Assembly (NCBI GenBank): GCA_028683955.1
Contig: JAQUGR010000001.1
Location: 1 to 64,000 of the forward strand
Direction of reading: 5' to 3'
Length of the DNA: 64,000 nucleotides
DNA from: Bacillota bacterium
GTDB taxonomy: Bacteria > Bacillota > TC1
Part shown: in pieces, positions 17,053 to 26,789 of the stretch
Position numbering within the stretch: the stretch's first letter is position 1
How the letters are laid out: every line of letters starts with the position of its first letter
Notes under the pieces: generated by a model
What the model was told of the DNA's origin: nothing
The model's input: the letters and a program-made list of their open reading frames with translations, nothing else
Database searches by the model: none
Position numbers and translations under genes: made by a program

Positions 17053-18120
17053 ATGAGAATCTTAAAAGCTGGATTTATAGTAGTAACTATTAGTTTACTT
17101 CTATTATCTGTAAATAATATTACTGTAAAAGCTGCTGATTTGTATTCTAGTTTTCAAGAACTTTCATCAGCAAAAATTGAAGGAACTGACTATAGAATTA
17201 GTAGTCGTAAAACCTCTTCTTCTTTGGCAATAATTGCCATCCATGGAGGAAGTATAGAACCAGGAACTACCGAACTAGCTGATAATATTGCTGGATCAAG
17301 CTATGCTTATTATTCATTCCAGGGAATTATGAGCAGTAATAATTCATCATTACATATAACTTCAACAAAATTTGATGAACCAATAGCACTTTCCTTGGTT
17401 CAAAGCAAAAGTAGAACTTTATCAATTCACGGATTCTCAAGTTCATCTAAACTAACTTATGTTGGTGGTCTTGATAAAACCATGATTGCTAATATTAAAA
17501 AAAGCTTACAAAATGCAGGTTTTAATGTAGCTACTGCTCCATCAAATTTAGGAGGAATGAGTACGTTAAATATTGCAAACAAAAATACAAGTAAAGCTGG
17601 AGTACAAATTGAGTTATCAACAGCACAAAGAGCAAGTTTTTTTTCTAGTTTAACAACTTCAGGAAGAAAAACTAAAACAGCTGAATTCTATAAATATACA
17701 AAAGCGATAAAAGAGGCTCTTAATCCTACAACAATTGTACAACCAAAACCAGTAGAAAAAACCACTACAACAACTACTACAACTCCAACTGTACAACCAA
17801 AACCAGTAGAAAAAACTACTTCATCTCCAACTGTACAAACAAAAACAGTAGAAAATACAAGTAGTATACCTGCAGAACAAGATACAGAAAATACAGATAA
17901 AGTAGTTGGTAGTGCAGCAATTGTACAGTCCAAAACAATAGAAAATATTAGTAGTGATTTATCTGAAGATACTAGTGTAGCTAATGTAGATACTACAAAC
18001 AGCTCAACTGTGCAAGAATCTGATAATACAATGTTATTGAAATTCGTTAATGCATTTTATATTGGATTTATGATTATTGGTTGGTCTCCATCATTATTGC
18101 AAATGAATAGAGTTGGTTAA
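17053..18120 (+). CDS. Exported poly-gamma-glutamate hydrolase family protein, c-di-GMP-controlled
   Basis: 355 residues from ATG 17053; AAAAGGAG lies 10 bases upstream, too close to the alternative ATG at 17044. It begins with a signal peptide (about 1-27, ending VKA). The catalytic domain (about 28-220) is of the phage-type poly-gamma-glutamate hydrolase family (PF05908), with the zinc motif AIHGGSIEPGT, LSIHGFS and GVQIELS. A Thr/Pro/Val-rich linker follows with near repeats of TVQPKPVEKTT, and then a hydrophobic C-terminal helix (about 328-348) that could anchor it at the surface. It would cleave poly-gamma-glutamate or a similar gamma-linked polymer outside the cell. Expression is gated by two tandem c-di-GMP-I riboswitches. 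Confidence 0.85.
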   Translation: MRILKAGFIVVTISLLLLSVNNITVKAADLYSSFQELSSAKIEGTDYRISSRKTSSSLAIIAIHGGSIEPGTTELADNIAGSSYAYYSFQGIMSSNNSSLHITSTKFDEPIALSLVQSKSRTLSIHGFSSSSKLTYVGGLDKTMIANIKKSLQNAGFNVATAPSNLGGMSTLNIANKNTSKAGVQIELSTAQRASFFSSLTTSGRKTKTAEFYKYTKAIKEALNPTTIVQPKPVEKTTTTTTTTPTVQPKPVEKTTSSPTVQTKTVENTSSIPAEQDTENTDKVVGSAAIVQSKTIENISSDLSEDTSVANVDTTNSSTVQESDNTMLLKFVNAFYIGFMIIGWSPSLLQMNRVG

Positions 18121-18168
18121 GTTATCAATAAAATATATTATATACAACATAAAGATATTTTTATATTT

Positions 18169-18200
18169 ATGAGCTATTTAATTTAAATGGCTCATTTTTA
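18169..18200 (+). terminator. Intrinsic terminator after the hydrolase gene
   Basis: ATGAGCTATTT pairs with AAATGGCTCAT across AATTT, then T5. Confidence 0.8.
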
Positions 18201-18296
18201 TTGGTTTGAAAAACATAAAACAACAATAGAATATATGTGATATAATATAAACAGATTATTTTAAAGTATGAAAATTTTATTAAAGGAGTGTAAAGG

Positions 18297-19031
18297 GTGA
18301 ATAGTACTTTAAACTTTATTAAGGGAAATAGTAAGTTAGCCAAGATATTGATTTATTATTTTGTTATACCGAATCTAATTTTCTTTTGTTCGGATTTCAT
18401 CTATGATGATATAAATAGTTGGTTATATTCTTTATTTCTTATATTATTATTGGCTATCATTATTGTTTTTGCATTGATAGGTATAATAAGAATAAATAAA
18501 TTATATAGTTTTAGGGAAAATGGTTTAGTAAAAAGATACTTTAAAAGCTGGGCCTACACAATTATCTCTATTATTTTATTTACTGCATGGTTTTTTACTT
18601 TGGTAATATTATTAGCTTTTTTAGTGGGAATCTTTACTATGAATTTATACATAGACATTGATACTGTAGCTGATAAATGTATGGATTTATTAATGTACTA
18701 CTATTTGCTATTGTTTATTTTAGGAATACCTTTAATACAAATTATTACTACAAACTACATATATATGAAAGAATCTATAATAGTATCTTTTTTTAGTATA
18801 TTTAAATTAAACGTTGGTAATTATATTAAACTGATTACACTTATGGCTCTTTATTTTTTTGCTATGGTGATTATTTATGAAATATCAACATTGGTAACAA
18901 TTATTACAATACTAGTATCAAGTTTAGTTTATTTTATTTATTTAATTGAACTATCTAAATTTTTCCTGGAACAATGGAATAGTGTTGTTTTAATAAAAGA
19001 AAATAATAAATTAAGTTTTAGTGTAGAATAA
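18297..19031 (+). CDS. Multi-pass membrane protein of unknown function
   Basis: A 244-residue, very hydrophobic protein starting at GTG 18297, with AAAGGAG 8 bases upstream. About six membrane helices are visible (for example 20-37, 42-65, 85-113, 131-152, 175-198 and 200-225), in pairs as in stand-alone permease-like or DUF-type proteins of Firmicutes. I see no catalytic motif. It is followed 32 bases later by the DUF3048 gene and may be co-transcribed with it. Confidence 0.75.
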   Translation: MNSTLNFIKGNSKLAKILIYYFVIPNLIFFCSDFIYDDINSWLYSLFLILLLAIIIVFALIGIIRINKLYSFRENGLVKRYFKSWAYTIISIILFTAWFFTLVILLAFLVGIFTMNLYIDIDTVADKCMDLLMYYYLLLFILGIPLIQIITTNYIYMKESIIVSFFSIFKLNVGNYIKLITLMALYFFAMVIIYEISTLVTIITILVSSLVYFIYLIELSKFFLEQWNSVVLIKENNKLSFSVE

Positions 19032-19063
19032 ATTAAAAATTAGTTGACATGAGGAGAGAAAAA

Positions 19064-20104
19064 ATGAAAAAAAAGATTATTATAATCGGTATTAGCATAA
19101 CAACTGTTGTAATTTTGTTAGGTGTATTAGCTTTTGTATTTATTTTTGGGGGTAAGAAGAATGAACCTGTAAATGATACCTCTAGTTATAAAGAACCTAT
19201 TGGTACAGATTCTGGAGTTAACCTACAAATATCAACCACTACTGGATTACAATTTGAAGATGAATATAAACCAGTAATGTCTGTTATTGAAAATTCACCA
19301 TCTGCTAGACCACAACTTGGACTACAAACAGCTGATGTTGTTTATGAAGTGCCTGTTGAGGGAGCAATAACTCGTTTTGTTTGTGTTTTTTCAGATAATG
19401 TGCCTGATAGTATAATGCCAGTAAGAAGTGGTAGAGCACCATTCCTTTATATTCAAGCAGAATGGGATGCTATATTTATGCATTTTGGTGGCTCTGGATC
19501 AGGTAGTAGTAGTGCTGCAGAATATACATTTTATGGTAATAGTCTTCATGATAAAATAAAAATTGATTTAGAAGGATTAGTAAGTTATCATGATGGTATT
19601 TTTAAGCGGGTTAATACTGCAAAAGCACCTCATAATGTTATGGGTAATCCCTTATTAGCTCAAAAATTATATAATTATACTCCAGCACCATTGGACTGGA
19701 AGTTTAGTTCAACAGTATATTATCCTGGAGATTCTGTTACTAAAATAGATCTTCCTTTAACAACTAGTACTAAAAATTTCGTATCATATGTTTATGATTT
19801 TGACGAAGGGGTATATTTTCGTTCTATGAGTGGTGTTCCATTTATGTCTGCTGAAACTAAAGAACAATTAAAAGTGAAAAATGTGATTGTGCAGTATACA
19901 TCATATACAGTTAAGTCTTCTATATTAAAAGATTGGAAGATGGTTGGTTCTGGTAGTGCTGACTTCTATATTGGAGGAATGTATGTAAAAGGTACTTGGT
20001 CTAAAGCCACACCAACAGCTCAGACCATGTTTCTTGATGCTGAGGGGAATCCAATTGTTCTTAAACCAGGAAATACTTGGATTCATATAAGCTCTGTTAA
20101 ATAG
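19064..20104 (+). CDS. DUF3048 domain protein (YerB-like), membrane-anchored
   Basis: 346 residues from ATG 19064 (AGGAGAG 6-12 bases upstream; an ATG at 19049 precedes the Shine-Dalgarno). An N-terminal membrane helix (about 4-25) is not followed by a lipobox. The extracellular DUF3048 region contains PVMSVIENSPSARPQLGLQTADVVYEVPVEGAITRF and related family motifs, SIMPVRSGRAPFL and the C-terminal beta domain. B. subtilis YerB is a relative. Function is unknown, but the family is linked to the cell envelope. A strong terminator follows. Confidence 0.85.
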   Translation: MKKKIIIIGISITTVVILLGVLAFVFIFGGKKNEPVNDTSSYKEPIGTDSGVNLQISTTTGLQFEDEYKPVMSVIENSPSARPQLGLQTADVVYEVPVEGAITRFVCVFSDNVPDSIMPVRSGRAPFLYIQAEWDAIFMHFGGSGSGSSSAAEYTFYGNSLHDKIKIDLEGLVSYHDGIFKRVNTAKAPHNVMGNPLLAQKLYNYTPAPLDWKFSSTVYYPGDSVTKIDLPLTTSTKNFVSYVYDFDEGVYFRSMSGVPFMSAETKEQLKVKNVIVQYTSYTVKSSILKDWKMVGSGSADFYIGGMYVKGTWSKATPTAQTMFLDAEGNPIVLKPGNTWIHISSVK

Positions 20105-20138
20105 GGAGTTATAGTTTTTATTCATAATATAATTAATT

Positions 20139-20178
20139 AAAAGACCTGCTTCTTATAGTTGATTGCAGGTCTTTTATA
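20139..20178 (+). terminator. Intrinsic terminator
   Basis: AAAAGACCTGC (20139-20149) pairs exactly with GCAGGTCTTTT (20165-20175). Confidence 0.85.
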
Positions 20179-20282
20179 TCATTCTATAGTGTTTTAAGAT
20201 GGTTAAATGCTTGAGAATATAGTATAATTTAAAGGTATTTATTATTTAACAATAAAAATTAATTTTGATAAGAGGTAGATTA

Positions 20283-21803
20283 ATGAAGGGCAAATTAATT
20301 AAAAATATATTTATAGCAATATTTTTATTTATAGGATTGATATTATTTAGATTAGTTGGCTGGTTACATTCTTATTTTGGAGATTTAAGTGTGGAAAAAA
20401 TTATTTTTCATATAAATGTACCATTAGAGGGAACCGACTCCAAGGTGGTTATACTTGGATTAATGTATGTTCTTATACCATCATTTTTAATAGCATTGTT
20501 TGTTTATTCAATATTAGCTTACAATGATAAAGTTGGAAGTATTAAAAAAACTGTTGAAAGTAAAATGAAAACTTCAAAATTTCTACCTATAAAACATATT
20601 AAAAAAATAGTTTTTGTAAGCACTTTAATTATTATGAGTATGGCTATTTCTACTTTCAATCTATATTTTGGAGTAGTTAAATATATTAAAGCACAATCTA
20701 TAAATTCTTCATTCATAAAAGAACATTATGTGGAACCAAATAATGACATTATCAAATTCCCTAAAAAGAAAAGGAATTTGATATACATTTATCTTGAGTC
20801 GATAGAAAGTACTTTTGCTGATGTTTCAGCTGGAGGAGCTTATAAAGACAACTATATTCCAGAGTTAACTGAACTGGCAAAAGAAAATATTAACTTCTCT
20901 AATACAAATAAATTAGGTGGTTATCAAGCTGTTACTGGTACTGGTTGGACTATGGCTGGTATGTTTTCTCAATCTACTGGAGTATCTTTAAAATTGCCGG
21001 TAGAAGGTAATAGCATGTCTGAATATAGTGAATTTTTCCCTGGTGTTATTAGTATAGGTGATGTATTGGCTGAAAATGGATATAAGAATTATTTAATGCT
21101 AGGTTCAGATTCTAAATTTGGTGGGCGCAGGAATTTTTTCCAACAACATGGAGATTATGAAATATTTGATTATTTTACAGCAAAAGATAAAGGTTTGATT
21201 CCAGAAGATTATCATGTTTTTTGGGGCTTTGAAGATGAAAAATTATTTCAATTTGCAAAAGATGAATTGCTTGATATTAGCTCTAAGGAGGAACCGTTTA
21301 ACTTTACAATGTTAACTGTTGATACACATGCTCAAGAGGGTTATCTTTGTGACTTATGTAGAAATGATTATGATAGTCAGTTAGCTAATGTAATTGCCTG
21401 TTCATCTAGGCAGGTAAATGATTTTTTAACATGGATAAAAGAACAAGACTTTTATGAAGATACAACTATTGTTTTAGCTGGTGATCATAGAACTATGAAC
21501 CCAAACTTTGTTAAGGATATAGGTCCTGACTATCAAAGAACTGTATATAATTGTTTTATAAATACAGTAATGGATGTTAATTTAGGAGATTTTAAGATGA
21601 CTAATAGAAAATTTTCATCCTTGGATTTATTTCCTACTACTTTGGCTAGTATAGGAGTGAAAATAAATGGAGATAAATTAGGACTAGGAGTAAATTTATT
21701 CTCTGATAAAAACACTTTATTAGAAGAATACGGAAATAGTTTAATGGATTATTTGGCTATGAGATCTGAGTTTTATAATAAAAATTTTATTTATTCAAAA
21801 TAA
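20283..21803 (+). CDS. LTA synthase-like sulfatase-family phosphoglycerol transferase
   Basis: 506 residues from ATG 20283 (AAGAGGT upstream). Several membrane helices fill the first 140 residues, followed by an extracellular sulfatase-fold domain. Metal and catalytic motifs are IYIYLESIES, TGTGWTMAG (likely nucleophile Thr), DTHAQEG and AGDHRTMNP. Relatives transfer phosphoglycerol from phosphatidylglycerol to lipoteichoic acid (LtaS) or glucans (MdoB). The exact polymer is uncertain. It is transcribed alone from a promoter close to 20225. Confidence 0.82.
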   Translation: MKGKLIKNIFIAIFLFIGLILFRLVGWLHSYFGDLSVEKIIFHINVPLEGTDSKVVILGLMYVLIPSFLIALFVYSILAYNDKVGSIKKTVESKMKTSKFLPIKHIKKIVFVSTLIIMSMAISTFNLYFGVVKYIKAQSINSSFIKEHYVEPNNDIIKFPKKKRNLIYIYLESIESTFADVSAGGAYKDNYIPELTELAKENINFSNTNKLGGYQAVTGTGWTMAGMFSQSTGVSLKLPVEGNSMSEYSEFFPGVISIGDVLAENGYKNYLMLGSDSKFGGRRNFFQQHGDYEIFDYFTAKDKGLIPEDYHVFWGFEDEKLFQFAKDELLDISSKEEPFNFTMLTVDTHAQEGYLCDLCRNDYDSQLANVIACSSRQVNDFLTWIKEQDFYEDTTIVLAGDHRTMNPNFVKDIGPDYQRTVYNCFINTVMDVNLGDFKMTNRKFSSLDLFPTTLASIGVKINGDKLGLGVNLFSDKNTLLEEYGNSLMDYLAMRSEFYNKNFIYSK

Positions 21804-21885
21804 AAGTGTTGAAATTTAAAGAAATATGTTATAATTATATTAGAGTTATCTGAAATTAAATATAAAGTGATATTGAAACAAGAGT

Positions 21886-21914
21886 AATGAGGGCCTTCAA
21901 TCCCTCATTTTTTT
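21886..21914 (+). terminator. Intrinsic terminator in the leader of the first yczE-like gene
   Basis: AATGAGGG (21886-21893) pairs with CCCTCATT (21902-21909), followed by T7. It lies about 45 bases after the likely start of transcription (TATAAT near 21830) and 51 bases before the gene, and it is enclosed by a second helix ACAAGAGT (21878-21885) / ACTCTTGT (21929-21936). The placement suggests attenuation rather than operon end, although it could also end read-through from the upstream gene. Confidence 0.65.
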
Positions 21915-21964
21915 ATGGAAAATTTTAGACTCTTGTATCGCAAATATTTATGAAAGAGGTAATT

Positions 21965-22612
21965 ATGTTTAACAAAAAAAATATTTTACGCTATTTAATA
22001 TTCTTGTTAGGATTGTTTTTCGCAGGATTTGGAATAGCACTTAGTACAAAGATGGGACTTGGAACTACTCCTATATCAGTAATTCCACTAGTTTTATCAA
22101 TAAAACTCCCTATATCATTTGGAATGGTTGCTAATGCTATGGCACTAGCTTTTGTTCTAATAGAGATCTTAGTTCAAAGAAAAGGATTTACCAAAGATTT
22201 GCTAATGCAAATCATCCTAGCTCCATTTTTTGGATTTTTTATAGATTTAGGTTTTTTCTTAGTAAAGAATTTTGGCACTGCAAATTTTATAGGTCAGATT
22301 ACCTTGCTGATTATAGGTTGTATGACCATGGCTTTAGGAGTCTATTTTCAAATAAGAGCTAATGTAATAGTTAACCCTATTGAAGGTCTTGTCTTAGCAA
22401 TTGCTGAAAGAACTAGGAAGAAATTTTCTAATGTTAAGATTGGTGTTGATGTTAGCGTAATGCTAGTTGGTGTTGTATTATCAGTCATTGCCTTTGGTGA
22501 AGTAAGAGGTGTAGGAATTACCACGATAGTTGTTGCACTTGGTACTGGATATTTTATCAAGATATTTAAAAATATTTTCGATAGATTAAGTTTAGTATGG
22601 CTATATGAATAA
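21965..22612 (+). CDS. YczE/YyaS/YitT-family membrane protein (copy 1)
   Basis: 215 residues from ATG 21965 (AAAGAGG upstream; the earlier ATG at 21950 overlaps that site). Five or six membrane helices. Family features are GFGIALSTKMGLGTTPISVIPL near the N-terminus, LAPFFGFFIDLG, IRANVIVNPIEGLV and VGITTIVVALGTGYFI. The family is widespread in Firmicutes and of unknown transport function. A paralogue at 27927 has the same layout and also has a hairpin terminator in its leader. Confidence 0.85.
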   Translation: MFNKKNILRYLIFLLGLFFAGFGIALSTKMGLGTTPISVIPLVLSIKLPISFGMVANAMALAFVLIEILVQRKGFTKDLLMQIILAPFFGFFIDLGFFLVKNFGTANFIGQITLLIIGCMTMALGVYFQIRANVIVNPIEGLVLAIAERTRKKFSNVKIGVDVSVMLVGVVLSVIAFGEVRGVGITTIVVALGTGYFIKIFKNIFDRLSLVWLYE

Positions 22613-22630
22613 TAAAGACTAGTTACATGT

Positions 22631-22657
22631 AAAAATGCCCTTATATGGGCATTTTTT
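22631..22657 (+). terminator. Intrinsic terminator
   Basis: AAAAATGCCC / GGGCATTTTTT with a short TTATAT loop, 19 bases after the stop codon of the YczE-like gene. Confidence 0.9.
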
Positions 22658-22776
22658 GATTAATATGAATGGGCAATAGCAGATAATATTTGCAGAATAT
22701 GTTGATATATGATACCTTTATGTTAACTAGAACATCTATTTTGTTTGGTAAATGAAAAAGAAAAGGAGACATTCAA

Positions 22777-23991
22777 ATGAATAATTTGCAAAATATCTGG
22801 GAACAGATGATTAACTCCATTCCAGCAGTTATTTATGCTGTGCTATTATTATTACTAGCTTTGATTGTTGCTAGTGTAGCCAAGAGTATAGTAGTGAAGA
22901 TTCTTAAAAAAATCAAAGCTGAACGTTTAACTGACAAACTAGGAATAAAGGACGAAACTACAGGAAGCAGCCTGGAATTTATAGGTAAACTTGTATTTAT
23001 CATTATTTTTTTACTCTTCTTACCAGGGGTTCTTGATAATTTAGGTATGCAGAATGTATCACAGCCAATTTCAACATTGGTATCTCAATTTCTAAATTAT
23101 GTACCTAATATTCTAGCTGCAATAATTATACTGGTTGTAGGTGTTTTTGCTGCTAATATAATTAGACAGTTAGTACTTCCTATTCTTCAAAAAGCTAATA
23201 TTGACAAGCTACAGGAGAAGGCTGGTATAACACAAGAACAGGGTGCTACAATTAGTTCTGTACTTTCTTATCTGATTTATGTACTTATTCTAATTCCAGT
23301 TATAATAGCTGCTCTTCAAGTTTTGAATATTACAGCTATATCTGATCCTGCTATTGGAATGTTGAACAGAATTATAATATTCTTACCTAATATTTTTGTA
23401 GCCTTGGCTATTTTAATTCTAGGTGTATTTATTGCTAAGTTAGCTGGCAACTTACTTGTTAGTATTTTATCATCAGTAGGAGCAGACAAAGTAACAGGTA
23501 AATTAATTACAACAGATGCAGAATCTGTAAAAAATTTCAGTCTTTCAAAAGCTATTGGTGGTCTAGTTAAATATATTATTATTCTTCTCTTCTTAGTTGA
23601 AGCAATTAATGTACTAAAATTAGATGTTCTAAGACAAGTAGGAGATGGTATAATATCTTACCTACCATATGCAATTAGTGGAATAATAATCATGGGCGGT
23701 GCGATTTTCTTAGGAAATTGGGCAGAATCTCTAATTATTAAAAAATTCCCTAATGCCAAAGGTTATGCTTTAGGAGCAAAATGGCTGATTGTTGCCTTAG
23801 CTGTATTTATGACACTTAACCAATTGGGAATTGCGACTTCAATTGTTAATGCGGCTTTCATAATAGTTTTAGGAGCATTCGCAGTTGCCTTTGCTGTTGC
23901 TTTTGGTATTGGTGGCAAGAAGTTTGCGGGCAACCTTTTAGCTAAGTTGGAAGAAAGTATGGAGAACAAGGATAAAAAACAAGATAAGTAA
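22777..23991 (+). CDS. Mechanosensitive-channel-type TM-helix repeat protein
   Basis: A 404-residue integral membrane protein built from repeated helix pairs of the conserved TM helix family (PF05552) related to CmpX and MscS. Each repeat has the pattern YVPNILAAIIILVVGVFAANIIRQLVLPIL or FLPNIFVALAILILGVFIAKLAGN, and SYLPYAISGIIIMGGAIFLGNW is a third copy. It lacks a clear MscS beta domain; a role in osmotic or surface sensing is inferred from the family. AAAGGAG lies 7-11 bases upstream of the ATG. The charged C-terminus (MENKDKKQDK) is cytosolic. Confidence 0.83.
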   Translation: MNNLQNIWEQMINSIPAVIYAVLLLLLALIVASVAKSIVVKILKKIKAERLTDKLGIKDETTGSSLEFIGKLVFIIIFLLFLPGVLDNLGMQNVSQPISTLVSQFLNYVPNILAAIIILVVGVFAANIIRQLVLPILQKANIDKLQEKAGITQEQGATISSVLSYLIYVLILIPVIIAALQVLNITAISDPAIGMLNRIIIFLPNIFVALAILILGVFIAKLAGNLLVSILSSVGADKVTGKLITTDAESVKNFSLSKAIGGLVKYIIILLFLVEAINVLKLDVLRQVGDGIISYLPYAISGIIIMGGAIFLGNWAESLIIKKFPNAKGYALGAKWLIVALAVFMTLNQLGIATSIVNAAFIIVLGAFAVAFAVAFGIGGKKFAGNLLAKLEESMENKDKKQDK

Positions 23992-24010
23992 ATAAAATAA
24001 AAATTAAATT

Positions 24011-24049
24011 AACCTCGGTATGCCGTATGGATACCGGGGTTTTCTTTTT
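24011..24049 (+). terminator. Intrinsic terminator
   Basis: AACCTCGGTAT (24011-24021) pairs with ATACCGGGGTT (24031-24041), then T-rich. A near copy of this hairpin (AATCCTCGG / CCGGGGATT) terminates the next gene. Confidence 0.85.
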
Positions 24050-24123
24050 AAAAGAGTTATATGAATTATGATATAATTTAATAGGAATAAATAAGTTTTA
24101 GAATAAAGGTTAGGGATAATAAA

Positions 24124-24774
24124 ATGAAAATAAAAAAACCTGATATATCATTAAATCTTCAATTGATTGATGATTTTACTATTTTTGCTAATAAAAATTT
24201 GCTTGAAGAAAGCTCTATTAGAGAAATTAAAAGTAGAGCTGAATATATAGAAAAAGGTGTATTTAAAAAAATAGAAATAGAAAAAAGTATTTTTGAAAAA
24301 TGTACTTTTTATCTGTGTGATTTTGAATCAGGAACTTTTGTAGATATTGATTTTATTGATTGTGATTTTTCAAATAGCAATTTTTCTAGATCTTATTTTA
24401 AAAGTTGTCGTTTCAGTAACTGTAAGTGTATAGGTACAGATTTAAATGAAACTATAATCAAACAAACTACTTTTGAAGATTCAAATTTTCAATATTCAAA
24501 CTTCAATAACTCTAAAATATCAGATACGCTCTTTTATAATTTGGATTTTACAGAATCATCAATGTCAGAAGTTACTCTAAAAAATTTTATTGTAAAAGAA
24601 TCAAAATTTATTAAGAATAATTTTTATAAAACGAAACTGAATAAAGTTGATTTTAGTAATAGTGAGTTGATAGCGCCTGTAGTATCCATGCCACCATATG
24701 AACTTAAAGGAGCGATATTAAATATCATTCAAGCAGCAAGCTTGGTAAAATTATGGGGGATTATTGTAAAATAG
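24124..24774 (+). CDS. Pentapeptide-repeat protein
   Basis: A 216-residue protein with a run of degenerate A(D/N)LXX-type units from about residue 50 to 185, such as FEKCTF, FESGTF, FSNSNF, FKSCRF, FEDSNF, FNNSKI and FSNSEL. Such repeats form a right-handed quadrilateral beta helix. Relatives include Qnr-type DNA-gyrase protectors, but most members have no known role and nothing here picks one. The upstream Shine-Dalgarno (TTAGGGATAATAAA) is weak. A single gene between two similar terminators. Confidence 0.85.
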   Translation: MKIKKPDISLNLQLIDDFTIFANKNLLEESSIREIKSRAEYIEKGVFKKIEIEKSIFEKCTFYLCDFESGTFVDIDFIDCDFSNSNFSRSYFKSCRFSNCKCIGTDLNETIIKQTTFEDSNFQYSNFNNSKISDTLFYNLDFTESSMSEVTLKNFIVKESKFIKNNFYKTKLNKVDFSNSELIAPVVSMPPYELKGAILNIIQAASLVKLWGIIVK

Positions 24775-24829
24775 TAGATATTATATAGCGTAATATATAA
24801 ACAAGAAAAATATGAACAAAGTTTATTAT

Positions 24830-24869
24830 AATCCTCGGTAATCTTTTTGGTTTCCGGGGATTATTTTTT
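24830..24869 (+). terminator. Intrinsic terminator
   Basis: AATCCTCGG (24830-24838) pairs with CCGGGGATT (24854-24862), followed by ATTTTTTG. Confidence 0.85.
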
Positions 24870-25013
24870 GATTTAAAACTTATTATGTTTAATTAGTATA
24901 GATGATTTTACCCTAATTTGATTTGTATTAATATTGTTATTGTTATAAAATAGTACTTGTTATTTCCTAGAATAATGGTATGATAAAATAAAAGAACCAT
25001 AAAGGAAGTAGAT

Positions 25014-25724
<711 letters not shown>

Positions 25725-25731
25725 GGAGCAA

Positions 25732-26523
25732 ATGATGATAAATAAAAAATTTAAGAGAATAGCTTTCATTTTAGTAGGGTTAACAATATTATTAATAAGT
25801 GGGTTTATTTATATACAACCCATTAGAATGGTAAGTCTTGATGCTGGACCACAAGTGGAATATTGGTCGAATTATTTTGGCATTGTTGTTAAGGTGAAAG
25901 GCATAGGACCTGAAGGAGAAGCTTTAATAAATGATTCAAGTAAACCCAAAATACTCAATCATAATATTGAAGATGCATTAAATGAAACTCTTAATAGTAT
26001 GAGGAAAAGTGCTGTTATAAATTATGAAGAACCAGTAACACTATTGGTTGCTGTAACAGGAGAGAATACTCATGCATCAACCTTGCTGGCTGCTAGCATA
26101 AAGGAAATGCTTGTAGAAAAAGCAAGTAGACTTAACTGGGAAGGCTCAGAAATAAGAGTTTTATCTCTAACAAAAAAACAATGGGATATAGCAAAATTAA
26201 GCGAGTTTTCACCTGGAAGATATTATCTTCTTCATAGTATAGCTGATAATGCTATTCTGGTTGATAAAAGTAAATTTGATTTTAACAAATATGCTCTTTT
26301 AAGTGTTAGAGAATTATTAGATCTTGAAAATAATCTTGTTATACAACAACAAATTAAACCAGTTTTAACACCTGTGGCTAAAACAACTACATCAAAAGCA
26401 TCAGTTGTTTCCAAGACTACTACAAAAGCTACAGTAACGCCTACAAAGACAGTCGTAAAGGCTCCAGTAAGTAGTGCTCCAACAAGTGGAATAGATTCTA
26501 TTACTTCAGCTAGCCCTAAATAA
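25732..26523 (+). CDS. Second stand-alone RsgI-middle-domain membrane protein with Thr/Pro/Lys tail
   Basis: 263 residues from ATG 25732 (AAGGAG at 25723-25728); the longer reading frame from 25636 only reads the GAT repeat as Met. One membrane helix (about 9-27), then a domain starting PIRMVSLDAGPQVEYWSNYFG and ending SEFSPGRYYLLHSIADN, parallel to the preceding protein and to RsgI middle domains. The C-terminal 50 residues are a Thr/Ser/Lys/Val-rich, low-complexity tail typical of wall-spanning linkers. The two genes look like a diverged tandem duplication and are co-transcribed. Confidence 0.7.
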   Translation: MMINKKFKRIAFILVGLTILLISGFIYIQPIRMVSLDAGPQVEYWSNYFGIVVKVKGIGPEGEALINDSSKPKILNHNIEDALNETLNSMRKSAVINYEEPVTLLVAVTGENTHASTLLAASIKEMLVEKASRLNWEGSEIRVLSLTKKQWDIAKLSEFSPGRYYLLHSIADNAILVDKSKFDFNKYALLSVRELLDLENNLVIQQQIKPVLTPVAKTTTSKASVVSKTTTKATVTPTKTVVKAPVSSAPTSGIDSITSASPK

Positions 26524-26561
26524 AATATATTATTTTATATTTATAAATTTGATATAGTTAA

Positions 26562-26600
26562 AAGACCTGAATCGGCATATGCCTTTTCAGGTCTTAAATT
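26562..26600 (+). terminator. Hairpin after the RsgI-like pair
   Basis: AAGACCTGA (26562-26570) pairs with TCAGGTCTT (26587-26595), with an inner GGCATATGCC palindrome. The T run is absent (AAATTATAATTTAA), so termination efficiency is uncertain. Confidence 0.5.
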
Positions 26601-26789
26601 ATAATTTAATTTGCTTTCTGTATGATAGCAATATAAATCGGTAGAAAAGAAAATAAAGAAAAAGTATTTTAAATAATTCATATATAATCTTTGAAAATAT
26701 GGACTTCTTCCAAGTCTATAGAGTATAATTAAGTAATAATGATAAGATTATTAATAAAAAAAGACCGGCTTTGTCGGGGGAGGAAAATT

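Noticed and set aside
24011-24869. Mobile cassette around the pentapeptide gene suggested by near-identical flanking hairpins
   Set aside because: Both hairpins are ordinary intrinsic terminators of consecutive genes and lack target duplications or inverted ends.
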